From positions 3,851 through 67,850 of the forward strand of contig JBFWWU010000023.1 in NCBI GenBank assembly GCA_050246015.1: 64,000 nucleotides of DNA, in the 5' to 3' direction. Below, piece by piece: positions 32,701 to 40,289 of this stretch. Source of the DNA: JTS-AC122 sp050246015 (GTDB lineage Bacteria; Planctomycetota; Phycisphaerae; Phycisphaerales; UBA1924). Each line of letters opens with the position of its first letter. Within the stretch, counting starts at the first letter, position 1. The translations under genes were made by a program, and so were the position numbers. The notes beneath the pieces are model-generated. The model made no database searches. It saw only the letters and a program-made list of their open reading frames with translations, and was not told where the DNA came from.

Positions 32701-33987
32701 CGCCCAACTTGGGTCCGCCGACACCAGCCGTTCCAGGGACGCGGCGGATCGGCGCCATTCGTTGAGTTGCGCATCCGCTTGGGCAAAGAGAAACAGGGTC
32801 AGGTCGTTCCCGGGATCCAGCGCCGCGACCTTGAGCAGTTGGCGCCGCGCCGCCGGCGCATCGCTTTCTCCCAGCAGTCTCTGGGCCTCCAGCAGGTGCT
32901 GCCATGCCTCGGCGGTGGGTGTATCACGCCGCGCCAGTTCGCCCTCCACCGAGCGCGGCGCGCTCACGCCGGCGTCGGTCCGCGACAGGTACAAGATGGT
33001 CCCCAGGGCCGAATCGGGCGCCCGTTGTCCCGCCGCCACCACCCGCGACATCCACCGATCCAGTTGGGGCCTTTGGAGGAGTTTGTAGTCTCGTTTCGCG
33101 CCGATCGCCGCCACCTCGGCGTCGATTGCCGGGTCCGCGATGGGGGTTGCGAGCAGCGCGTCGGCCGACCCCTGCAAGGTCTTGTCTTCCCGCTCGTACC
33201 CGTGATTATCCAGCAGGAGCAGCAGGATCGAAACGCTGCGGGCATCCGTGGGAGGCATCGCGAGCGCCCGCTTGGTGGCGGCGACCGCCGCCGGCTTGTT
33301 GCCCAGCACGTCCGATTGCATCGCCGCCTCGAAGACCGCGAATCGGAAGTCGCCCTGGTGCTCCGCGACCACCTTGGCCAGGTACGCCTCGATCTCGGAG
33401 TTCGGACGCCCCGCGAGCCGCTTGGCCTCGATGACGGCGGCGTGCGCGTCGGTGCTGTCGGGCGCGACGCCGGTCCACGCCAGCGCCGACTGCTCCGCCT
33501 GCTCCTTCGAGTTCTTGAGAATGTGGGCTTCCGCGCGGGCCCTGAGCGCGCCCAGGTGCTTGGGGTTCAACTTCAAGAGGCGCTCGGCCGTCTCGATCCG
33601 TTCCGTCTGATACCCCATCTCCTGGTAGATGCTCAGCAGCACCTCCAACGGCTCCGGATCGGTAGGCATCACCTTCGAGGCGTGCTGCGCGTACCGCGCC
33701 GCCGACGACAGGTACTCGCCGTTGTCCGTCGGGATCTTCCACCGGGTCCGCGCCAGGGCCAGCACGGCGGGTCCCTGGTCGGGCTCGCGTCCGACGTAGT
33801 ACGCCAGTTTCTCCAGCGCCTGCTCGTACTGCTTGGCCTTGTACGCCGCCAGCCCGTCGCTCAGCGCCTGCTGCAGCGATCGGTGACGCTGGGCGTTGCG
33901 CAGCATGACCGCGCCGACCCCGGCTCCCCCGAGCACAACCAGCGTGACGCACAGGAAGATCAGTCGTTTCTTGCTCTTGGAGGTCAT
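29773..33987 (-). CDS. giant membrane-anchored TPR protein of the exosortase locus
   Basis: 1404-aa protein with one N-terminal transmembrane helix (about residues 8-28: LIFLCVTLVVLGGAGVGAVM) and then tetratricopeptide-like repeats over nearly the whole length, for example ALEKLAYYVGREPDQGPAVLA near the start and IVMRDALLLLASC-like, AYRTILRTDSGDPIALNNLAFLL near the end. It is probably periplasmic, bound to the inner membrane. Giant TPR proteins (PrsT) accompany XrtA/PEP-CTERM polysaccharide loci in Proteobacteria; this may be an analogue, though it is a TM protein and not a lipoprotein. It ends the core locus, 11 bp downstream of the sugar transferase. A GAATAAC/GTTATTC hairpin (29759-29778) spans its stop. 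Confidence 0.8.
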   Translation of the reverse strand: MTSKSKKRLIFLCVTLVVLGGAGVGAVMLRNAQRHRSLQQALSDGLAAYKAKQYEQALEKLAYYVGREPDQGPAVLALARTRWKIPTDNGEYLSSAARYAQHASKVMPTDPEPLEVLLSIYQEMGYQTERIETAERLLKLNPKHLGALRARAEAHILKNSKEQAEQSALAWTGVAPDSTDAHAAVIEAKRLAGRPNSEIEAYLAKVVAEHQGDFRFAVFEAAMQSDVLGNKPAAVAATKRALAMPPTDARSVSILLLLLDNHGYEREDKTLQGSADALLATPIADPAIDAEVAAIGAKRDYKLLQRPQLDRWMSRVVAAGQRAPDSALGTILYLSRTDAGVSAPRSVEGELARRDTPTAEAWQHLLEAQRLLGESDAPAARRQLLKVAALDPGNDLTLFLFAQADAQLNEWRRSAASLERLVSADPSWAIARRSLVGLLLRANQVFEALSQASEAYRARQRLGEAYMLADASVRAAEVSSDPAFARDAEAFVTQLGKERQDDALIQTYRARLHARASRRDEAIAMTRRVLASSASLPAESLVYLADSIRPIDAPLARSVLEMARKQYPADPDVALAAAEGLADTDPTGAEAILAALIDSQTGAAKDAAQRRLAAYLDRRGDPRAIEQLRKIAADHPTETAAQTLLLNSESAWSDEPTVAAAIKRYRDISGDDSTLWRVFEARRLLVFKPSSDYASRAVQLLVPVVNAESDNSLALALIADAHRALGDPGKSVEHIIRAVDANPLDPTFYPALISALDRAGRRVESDRRLDAMLRLSALSQEQRRQRARLLAEHGRWQQAAADYAAIVEGGGSQDDRLAWAMCLASSGDPGRAATVFAELTSAKNPSAQVLIAAADFAASSGDVDAGEKLLDRLPESLPAADRFTARATFLERHRRLEAAQRMYEQAAAGGDPDRVSDLVMFHLRSGHVEQALPLLSDALKKDPSNKRLKALANVAKARQGGSLSPGALGETLASLMTSEDPKAMEQWLSAVSLLESTPPNRERYMSELVALTRSYPRFYPGWHSLVVGSLETGDVDGVVQNARGLRAALPDNVRAARLAAEAFAAVGRLDEAGDAAEAWKRLSLTDAFEPDMQLARVRLRQGRAKDALDLVEPWKDRCIQDADRAPSVLETYAGALVKAGRSSEAHDLLLPRAGKSPEWLGVYLHVAALHDTDQAAQRSWAADAAAGAGKDAATQLVLGTFWHDLAAKSAAADDFNRAAQILSAISTTDQRIMRDALLLLASCYQSLNDVPKAQEAYRTILRTDSGDPIALNNLAFLLHSYGGDSSEAVLLATRAVTESERRGLPPAFVAGTLDTLGLVQIKQAKGTDALQTYERATRLNANDAALWVGLAEAQVLSGLFSDAKSSVSRVESMLRSVPPVDGGLQTRIAKLKERVGATSIRTNE

Positions 33988-33998
33988 CGTGTTTCCCG

Positions 33999-35432
33999 TC
34001 AGTCTCTCTTGCGCAGCACCGCTGAGAATGTCTGGAGCATGATCCAGATGTCCATCCGCCAGCATTCGTGCTGCACGTACTCCAGGTCGTACCTGATCCA
34101 TTCCTGGAAGTCGCTCTCGGGCGCGCGGGTGCGCTTCACCTGCCACAGCCCGGTCAATCCCGGACGAACGCTCAGCCGCCCTTCGCGCCACGCCGGGCAA
34201 TACTGGTTCTCTTTGTCCGGGCTCGGCCTGGGACCGACCACGCTCATGTGCCCCATGAGGATGTTGTAGAACTGCGGCAACTCATCGATGTGCGTGCGTC
34301 GAAGGATCTTCCCGATCTTGAGCACGCGCGGATCATCCTTGGCATAGAACTGCGGCCCGTCGCACTGGTTCACAGCCTGCAGCCGCGCCTTGATCTGTTC
34401 CGCGTCCCGCCGCATCGAGCGGAACTTGTAGCACGGAAACTCCCGGCCCCCGAGCGTCTGCCGCTTGTGCGCGAAGAAGAACGGCCTCCCGTCCTCCAGG
34501 TAAATCAGCAGGCATACGACCGGGTAGATCGGCAGCGTCACCAGCAGCACCGCCAGCGCGCAGCCGATGTCGAACAGCCGCTTGCTCAATACCCGCAGCG
34601 GGCTTCGCCCAAGCCGCGGCGTCAGCCGCCAGTGCGGCAGCCGGATCTCGTCCCAGGAAACCGCGCCGGCGGCCACGTGCACCTCGGGCGCATCGCTGAG
34701 CACCTTGGGCCCCAGCACGATTCGATCCGCGCCGAGCCGCACGCCCGCCCCGATCCACGCTGGCGCCACGATCCGCGCCGTATCGTCGATCACCGCCGTC
34801 TCGTGCACCCACACTCCCGGCTCGTATTGGTAAACGGACTCCAGCGTCTGGCCGGGCGCCCGCCAGTGCCGAAGCAGCGCGCTGGTCAAGCGATCCATAT
34901 CCCCCTCCACCCCGCGCTCCATCACCATCCCCTCGCATGAATACGGATACGCCCGCTGCCGGTTCTTGGTCGGGTGCACCAGGCGGCGCGCGTCGGTCAT
35001 GCTCTGGCTCTGGGCCCACTTCTGCGCAAGCCCGGCATCGGGAGTCAGATACACCCGCGACGTGCAGCGCGTCGCCGCACGATAGTGCCGCCGGATCGCG
35101 ATCAGCCGCCCCGACTCGTCCGTATGCACCCGCTCCTCATACCCCTCGTCATGCTTGTCCACCACCCGCAGGCGCACGCAGTGCGGCTTGAGCGTATTGA
35201 GCAGTTTCAGCGGCCTGGCGAGTTCGAAGATCACGAGTTCGTCCGAGTCAACCAGCAGGTACAGGCTCGGCCCCTTCGCCGTCACGCTCGTCACGCCGCG
35301 GCGCACGACCTGCACGCCGCGCGACGCCCAGTATCGGTCGTGCAACTCGGCGCGCGACAACCCCCAGGTCGTCCGCTCGCCCGGTTCGGCGCCGATCCCG
35401 CTCGACACGGCATGTGCCTGAAGTGCGATCAT
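33999..35432 (-). CDS. polyprenyl-phosphate sugar-1-phosphate transferase with N-terminal hexapeptide-like region
   Basis: 477-aa initiating enzyme of polysaccharide synthesis, moving a sugar-1-P to undecaprenyl phosphate. The C-terminal bacterial sugar transferase domain (from about residue 275) shows a membrane segment (DIGCALAVLLVTLPIYPVV), HKRQTLGGREFPCYKFRSM, HIDELPQFYNILMGHMSVVGPRPS and RPGLTGLWQVKRT. The N-terminal half is unusual for this family: a segment with LYLLVDSDELVIFELARPLK, then hexapeptide-like DDTARIVAPAWIGAGVRLGA. It overlaps the upstream kinase-like gene by 4 bp (ATGA), so translation is coupled. Which sugar is transferred cannot be read. Confidence 0.88.
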   Translation of the reverse strand: MIALQAHAVSSGIGAEPGERTTWGLSRAELHDRYWASRGVQVVRRGVTSVTAKGPSLYLLVDSDELVIFELARPLKLLNTLKPHCVRLRVVDKHDEGYEERVHTDESGRLIAIRRHYRAATRCTSRVYLTPDAGLAQKWAQSQSMTDARRLVHPTKNRQRAYPYSCEGMVMERGVEGDMDRLTSALLRHWRAPGQTLESVYQYEPGVWVHETAVIDDTARIVAPAWIGAGVRLGADRIVLGPKVLSDAPEVHVAAGAVSWDEIRLPHWRLTPRLGRSPLRVLSKRLFDIGCALAVLLVTLPIYPVVCLLIYLEDGRPFFFAHKRQTLGGREFPCYKFRSMRRDAEQIKARLQAVNQCDGPQFYAKDDPRVLKIGKILRRTHIDELPQFYNILMGHMSVVGPRPSPDKENQYCPAWREGRLSVRPGLTGLWQVKRTRAPESDFQEWIRYDLEYVQHECWRMDIWIMLQTFSAVLRKRD

Positions 35433-37657
35433 TCGGGTTGTCCCGTACCTCCGGATTTGCGACCCGCGACCGCGGACGCGAGCGACGCCGCCGCCAGCGC
35501 CGGCTTGTCCGACGCCGGCGTGCTCCGCGCCGACATGGATCGGATGCTCAGGCTCTGCCCCGCCGCGCTGCGGTGGAAGTCCGCGCTCTTGACCTTGTTG
35601 AACACCAGCCCCAGGCATCGGCACCCGAGTTGCTCCACCCGCTCCAGCGACGACTGCACCAGTTTTGAGTGCTGCCCGCGCGAAACCACCATCACCACAC
35701 CGTCCGACACCCGCGCCGCCAGGTTCGCCTCGAGGCTCCCCAGGATCGGTCCGGTATCGATCAGGATCACGTCGTAGTTCCCGCGGCACGAGTCGATCAG
35801 ACGCTCCATCGCTCCGGGCGAGATCATCTCCGCGTCAAAGTCCGGCGCCACGCCCGCCGCCAGCACCGACACGCCCTCGCGCGGCCCCGGGAGCACCTCG
35901 CCGTTGAGGTGCCCCGCGACAATCGCGTCCGTGAGCCCCGGCGCCGCGGCGTAGTTGAGTTGCCGGCTCAGCCCGCGACCCACCAGGTCCGCATCCACGA
36001 TCAACGTCCGAAAGCCCCCCACCGCGTACGACAGCCCCAGCGCCAGCGTCACGCTTGTCTTCCCATCGCCCGATGACGCGCTGGAGATCGTGAGCACGCT
36101 CCCTTGGCCGCGCGTCTTGCCTACCCGCAGGTTGAGCATGTTCCGCAGGTGGTGCACGCTCAGCGCCGCCAGGTCGTGCTCGCCCGGCGCGTCGAGCGCC
36201 AGGTCCGGGATGGCGCTGATCAGCGGCGTCGCCGCGCCCGTGTGCTCGACGTCCGCGATGTACCGCAGGTTGCTGCGCGCGATGCCCGTCAGGAGCAGCG
36301 CGCCGACTCCCAGCAGCATCCCCCCGACGCCCCCCGCCACGCCCAGCGCGATCCGCCGGTCGCTGCTCGGAAACGACGGCAGGCTTCCCCACTGGATAAT
36401 CTGCACACGCCCGTCGGCGATGTGCTTGTTCTCGATGCGGAGCGCTTCCAGCGCGTTGGAGATGTCGTTGTACCGCCGCTGCGTCCGGTCGAGCCGCTCG
36501 TTCAGCGCGGTCAACTCGGATCGGTTCGCCACCATCTTCTTCACTTCTTCGCGCACGGTGCCCAGCAGGGGGATGATCTGTTCGCGGCGCGCCGCGAGTT
36601 GCTCCAGCGTCAGGTCCGCCACCGCCGGCCCCGGTCGCTTGATGATGAGCCCAGTTCCCACGAGTTTGTCCACGCGCTCGTCGATCTGCTTGACCACCGC
36701 GTCGCGCCGGTCGACCAGGTCGGTCATCACCGGGTGCTTGGGCAGGTAGTCCTTGGACCTCGCCCGTATTTCGGTGTCCAGCGCGACCTTTTCCGACAGC
36801 AGCCCCGCGAGGATCCGGTCCGCCTCGGCCAGCCCCTGCACGAGCCGCTCCCGCTCCATCGCTTCGTCCATCGCCGTGACCTCGGGCGCCGGCGCGGGAG
36901 TCTTTTCCGCGCCCTCGCCGCGCGCGATCTTCGCTTCGATCGTCGCCAGTTCCTCTTCCAGTTCGAGTTGGCTTTCCAGCCGCAGCACATAGATCCCGTC
37001 GCGATCCTCCGTCCCGGGGTTCTGCGAGATCGCGCTGATCTTGCCACGGATCTCTTCGAGTTCGCGGTCCGCGTTGGTCTGGCTCTGGAGCAGGTCGCGC
37101 TCCTTCTCGCTGATGCGCGATCCGAACTTCTCCCGCTGGACATCGTCGTAGGCGTGGAGCACCGCGTTCACCGCTTCCCGCGCGATCGCCGGATCCGAGT
37201 GCGCCACCGAGACCGTGATGAGTTCCGCCCCGCGCTTGAGCCCGACCTCCAGGCTCTTGGTCAGTTGCGTGATCCCCTGGGCCCCCGTGGGCCAGCCCGC
37301 GTCCGTCAGTTTCTTGTCCCCCACCGCCATCTCGATCACCCGCGCGCTCTCGATCGTCGATGCCTGCGCCGCGATGAACGAGTCGAACGAGCGCATCATC
37401 TGGCCCTCTTCGACGTCGTAGAGCGTCTTGGGCAGGCTGGGCGCGACGCGCACGATCCCGCGGCTCGCGTAACTGGGCTTGAGCGCCAGGTACCCCCCGA
37501 TCGCCCCGGGGATCCCCAGCGCCAGCGCCAGCAGCAGCGCCAGCCCATAGCGCCCGCGCAGGTTGCGGTGCACGATCGCCAGCGGTGTTTCGTGCGCCCG
37601 GTGCGGCCTCGCGGCGGCCTCGTGCACCACGTCGGCGGTGAACTCACGGTCATTCAT
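35429..37657 (-). CDS. Wzc/ExoP-like chain-length regulator and ATPase
   Basis: 742-aa inner-membrane protein controlling export and length of polysaccharide. The N-terminal Wzz domain is flanked by two TM helices (about residues 34-54 and 440-462), with coiled coils between (EIRGKISAIS, LEEELATIEAKIARG). The cytoplasmic domain has Walker A SSASSGDGKTSVTL, Walker A' TLIVDADLVGRG and Walker B-like YDVILIDTGP. The Tyr-rich C-terminal tail used for autophosphorylation in Wzc/CpsD is absent; the tail is Ser/Ala-rich. The ATG at 37657 follows GGAAGG. It overlaps the EpsI-like gene by 8 bp and the next gene by 4 bp. Confidence 0.88.
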   Translation of the reverse strand: MNDREFTADVVHEAAARPHRAHETPLAIVHRNLRGRYGLALLLALALGIPGAIGGYLALKPSYASRGIVRVAPSLPKTLYDVEEGQMMRSFDSFIAAQASTIESARVIEMAVGDKKLTDAGWPTGAQGITQLTKSLEVGLKRGAELITVSVAHSDPAIAREAVNAVLHAYDDVQREKFGSRISEKERDLLQSQTNADRELEEIRGKISAISQNPGTEDRDGIYVLRLESQLELEEELATIEAKIARGEGAEKTPAPAPEVTAMDEAMERERLVQGLAEADRILAGLLSEKVALDTEIRARSKDYLPKHPVMTDLVDRRDAVVKQIDERVDKLVGTGLIIKRPGPAVADLTLEQLAARREQIIPLLGTVREEVKKMVANRSELTALNERLDRTQRRYNDISNALEALRIENKHIADGRVQIIQWGSLPSFPSSDRRIALGVAGGVGGMLLGVGALLLTGIARSNLRYIADVEHTGAATPLISAIPDLALDAPGEHDLAALSVHHLRNMLNLRVGKTRGQGSVLTISSASSGDGKTSVTLALGLSYAVGGFRTLIVDADLVGRGLSRQLNYAAAPGLTDAIVAGHLNGEVLPGPREGVSVLAAGVAPDFDAEMISPGAMERLIDSCRGNYDVILIDTGPILGSLEANLAARVSDGVVMVVSRGQHSKLVQSSLERVEQLGCRCLGLVFNKVKSADFHRSAAGQSLSIRSMSARSTPASDKPALAAASLASAVAGRKSGGTGQPE

Positions 37658-38354
37658 GTTCGTCACCTTCCAGAACGCACCTGATCACGGGCGACGCCGC
37701 CCGCAACATCGCTTTCGTCGCCGAGTCGTTCTCTCCGGGGTTCCGCCGATCCGTCCAGAGAATCTGAAACTGCGCCGCCCCGCGCCCCGCCACCGCCGGC
37801 CTTCTCGCGACGTCTTCAAGGTGATCCATGTCCGCCACGATCGGGGAATTGTTGCTGGGCAGCACGAAAAAGGAAAGCACCGTCATCTCCTGCATCGACA
37901 TGTCGTTGCCCGATCGCGAAAACCGGTACAACTTCGCCGGGTACGTCGCGCCGTTCCACTCGATCGTCGTCGGCGTGGTCGATTCCGCCACCCACCCGTG
38001 CGCCGGGTAGCACACCGGCGGGTAGTGCCCCAGGATGTCCCGCACGTCCGAGCAGTGCACGACCATCAGCGTCGAGATCCGCCCCGTTCCGGGCTCCGTG
38101 TACTGCCGCTGCAGGATCCGGTTGGGATTGAGCAGTTTCACCGCCGCCGGTGTCGGGGTCACGTCCGTCCCCATCATCCCGTCGATGCTGTACGGGATCG
38201 CGTCGATCGCCGCCGCCACGTTCGCCAGGTACGCCGGGTCCGCCTTGACGCGGGCGATGCCAAGCCCCCACGCGGCGACCGCGACGAGGACCGCCGCGCT
38301 GACGATCGGCGCCACCAGGCTCCGCGATCTGATGCCAGAGGACGACATGCTCAT
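37650..38354 (-). CDS. EpsI-like exosortase-associated protein
   Basis: 234-aa protein of the EpsI (DUF3485) type that accompanies exosortases. An N-terminal TM helix (about residues 12-32, LVAPIVSAAVLVAVAAWGLG) is followed by a periplasmic domain with the family pattern RDILGHYPPVCYPAHGW and, nearer the C-terminus, a strand ending FFVLPSNN. The start at 38354 has GGAGG seven bases upstream and overlaps the exosortase stop by 4 bp (ATGA). In exosortase systems EpsI is thought to act in polysaccharide assembly or sorting; the precise role is unknown. Confidence 0.85.
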   Translation of the reverse strand: MSMSSSGIRSRSLVAPIVSAAVLVAVAAWGLGIARVKADPAYLANVAAAIDAIPYSIDGMMGTDVTPTPAAVKLLNPNRILQRQYTEPGTGRISTLMVVHCSDVRDILGHYPPVCYPAHGWVAESTTPTTIEWNGATYPAKLYRFSRSGNDMSMQEMTVLSFFVLPSNNSPIVADMDHLEDVARRPAVAGRGAAQFQILWTDRRNPGENDSATKAMLRAASPVIRCVLEGDEHE

Positions 38355-39223
38355 GCTCCTTCCTCCGCCACCCCGTACGGCGCGATCGGGAACTCCAGCC
38401 ACCTCAGCAGCGCCAGCAGCAGCCACAGCACCCCGAACGCCATCGCCAGCACCACCCACCCGCTGATGTCGTGGAACAACTCCGCCGTCTCATGGTCCGC
38501 GTACCCATAGAACAGGGTCGTCGGAACAAGCCGGAGCACGTTGGCGATCACCGCGATGACCGGGCAGCAGACCACGATCACCGCGCGGATGCTGTTGCGC
38601 ATCGGGACCGCGAAGACAAACGCGTACGTCACCAGCGCCAAGGCGGCGACCATCCGCATCCCGTTGCACGCCTCGGCGACCGCCACCTGCACGTCGTTGA
38701 TGATCAGCACGTTCCCCGAGCGCGTGATCGGCACGCCGAACAGGTCGAGCACGAACTCACCCGCCTGCGCCGATACCTGCTGCAGCGGCAGCGCGATCTC
38801 CTGCCGGATGCGCCCGGGCACGGGCATCAGCGCCGCCAGCGCTCCGAAGGCCGGCAGGAAGCGCCGCAGAAGGTCCGGGCCGTAGACCGTGATCGGCGCG
38901 CCCGCCAGCATCATGATCGCCCCCGCGTGCCAGGCGATCTCGATATCCGTCCGCCGGCCCAGGATCGACATCGCCCCGCCGGCGGCGATGATCGCGCTGC
39001 CCAGCAGGCTCCGGCGCCACGTGCACAGCCGCGACCGCCCCCGACGCACCCACGCCAGCCACCCCGCCACCGGCAGCGCCAGCAGGATGTGCGACTGCTC
39101 GGGATCCGACCACGCCACCTCCACGATCTCCCGCCACACCGGCAGCGTCGCCAGTACCCCGAGCCCCAGCAGCGCAACCAGTAGCGCGGCGTCCGTCGTC
39201 CTCCGTTGGCTTCGTCCCCTCAT
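38351..39223 (-). CDS. exosortase (EpsH/Xrt family)
   Basis: 290-aa multi-pass membrane transpeptidase predicted to cleave PEP-CTERM-type tails, analogous to sortase but an integral membrane protein. About seven to eight TM helices are seen. The catalytic triad is visible: Cys186 in EACNGMRM, Arg231 in NVLRLVPTTLFYG and His251 in FHDISGW. The neighbouring EpsI-like gene, the polysaccharide genes and the PLP-CTERM protein at 28.9 kb fit a complete exosortase system. The subtype (Xrt letter) cannot be assigned by eye. It is translationally coupled (4-bp overlaps) at both ends. Confidence 0.92.
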   Translation of the reverse strand: MRGRSQRRTTDAALLVALLGLGVLATLPVWREIVEVAWSDPEQSHILLALPVAGWLAWVRRGRSRLCTWRRSLLGSAIIAAGGAMSILGRRTDIEIAWHAGAIMMLAGAPITVYGPDLLRRFLPAFGALAALMPVPGRIRQEIALPLQQVSAQAGEFVLDLFGVPITRSGNVLIINDVQVAVAEACNGMRMVAALALVTYAFVFAVPMRNSIRAVIVVCCPVIAVIANVLRLVPTTLFYGYADHETAELFHDISGWVVLAMAFGVLWLLLALLRWLEFPIAPYGVAEEGA

Positions 39224-40239
39224 CGCTGGGCCCTCGTGCCCGCTCCCGGGCGAACCGTGATCACTGATGACGACACAGGCCCCGCGATCACCTCGCTCAC
39301 CACCTGCTCTCCCTCGCCCACCACCGCCCGCTCGCACACCAGCGACCTCGCCACCACGGCGCCCGCCTTCACCACCGCGCCGGGCATCACCACGGAATCC
39401 AGCACCACCGCCTCGGGATCGATCACCGCTCCGGCCCCGAGCACCACGTGATCGCGCCGCATCCGGTCGCACGCCGCCCCGCCGTCGTCGTTCAGCACGC
39501 TCGCGTCCGCCCAGTCGTTGAGTTCGCTCACCGCGAGCAGGTACTGCTCCAGCGTCCGCAGCGCCATCCCGCGCCCGCCGGCGAACTCGCACACCCGCAC
39601 CTCGTCCCCCGAGGCCACCACCCGCGACAACCACTGCTCTTTCAAGTCCATAAACCCCCCGCGGGGCACCAGGTCCAGCGCCGAGCGCCGGATCGCGTAC
39701 ACCCCCGCCGGCGAGCGATCGGCGTTGCATCCCACCGTCACCACCGCTCCCGATTCCGCGTGCGCCCGCACCAGCCCGGTCAGCGAGCACGTCAGGCACC
39801 GCGCCCCTTCCACCAGGATGATCGTCGAACTCGGCGCGTACCGCTCGCACGCGTCCTTCGCCGCCCCCGCCGGTCCGCGGTATTCCTTCGACTCCTGTTC
39901 CATCACCACGTTGATTCCCGACCGCGCGATCGGCGCGACGGGCGCCGGCGTCTGTCGGTCATGGATCACCCGCATCTCCGGCGACGCCGCCCCCGACGAC
40001 AACTCCGCCGCCCACTGCACCCACTTCGACAGCACCGTGTGCTCCGTGCTCAGCGGCAGGTCCAGCACCGACCGCCCGCACTGCGACGCCAGCGGCGACG
40101 GCCTCAGACTCCCCGCCAGCACCAGCACCGCCGCGGGCGTCGGCGCCGCGCCACGCTCCCCCGACCCCAGCGCCGACACCACCACCGGACGCCACGTCCG
40201 ATCCGCCGATCTACGCACTCGTTGCTCTGCCGACGTCAC
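39220..40239 (-). CDS. degenerate nucleotidyltransferase-like protein with hexapeptide C-terminus
   Basis: 339-aa protein with the overall layout of NDP-sugar pyrophosphorylases: an N-terminal Rossmann-like region (VLVLAGSLRPSPLASQCGRSVLDLPL) and a C-terminal left-handed beta-helix (VVLGAGAVIDPEAVVLDSVV, PGAVVKAGAVVARSLV). The signature GxGTRLxPLTxxxPK is not present, so nucleotide binding is doubtful. A central Cys-containing part (EGARCLTCSLTG) is unlike the family. The GTG start at 40239 has GGAGG six bases upstream. It is coupled to the exosortase gene. It may be a non-catalytic or altered-substrate relative; alternatively an assembly factor. Confidence 0.7.
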   Translation of the reverse strand: MTSAEQRVRRSADRTWRPVVVSALGSGERGAAPTPAAVLVLAGSLRPSPLASQCGRSVLDLPLSTEHTVLSKWVQWAAELSSGAASPEMRVIHDRQTPAPVAPIARSGINVVMEQESKEYRGPAGAAKDACERYAPSSTIILVEGARCLTCSLTGLVRAHAESGAVVTVGCNADRSPAGVYAIRRSALDLVPRGGFMDLKEQWLSRVVASGDEVRVCEFAGGRGMALRTLEQYLLAVSELNDWADASVLNDDGGAACDRMRRDHVVLGAGAVIDPEAVVLDSVVMPGAVVKAGAVVARSLVCERAVVGEGEQVVSEVIAGPVSSSVITVRPGAGTRAQR

Positions 40240-40289
40240 CTGACGCCTCCATTCCTGTTTTCGATTGTCCGACGCATCTCAACCGGCCA

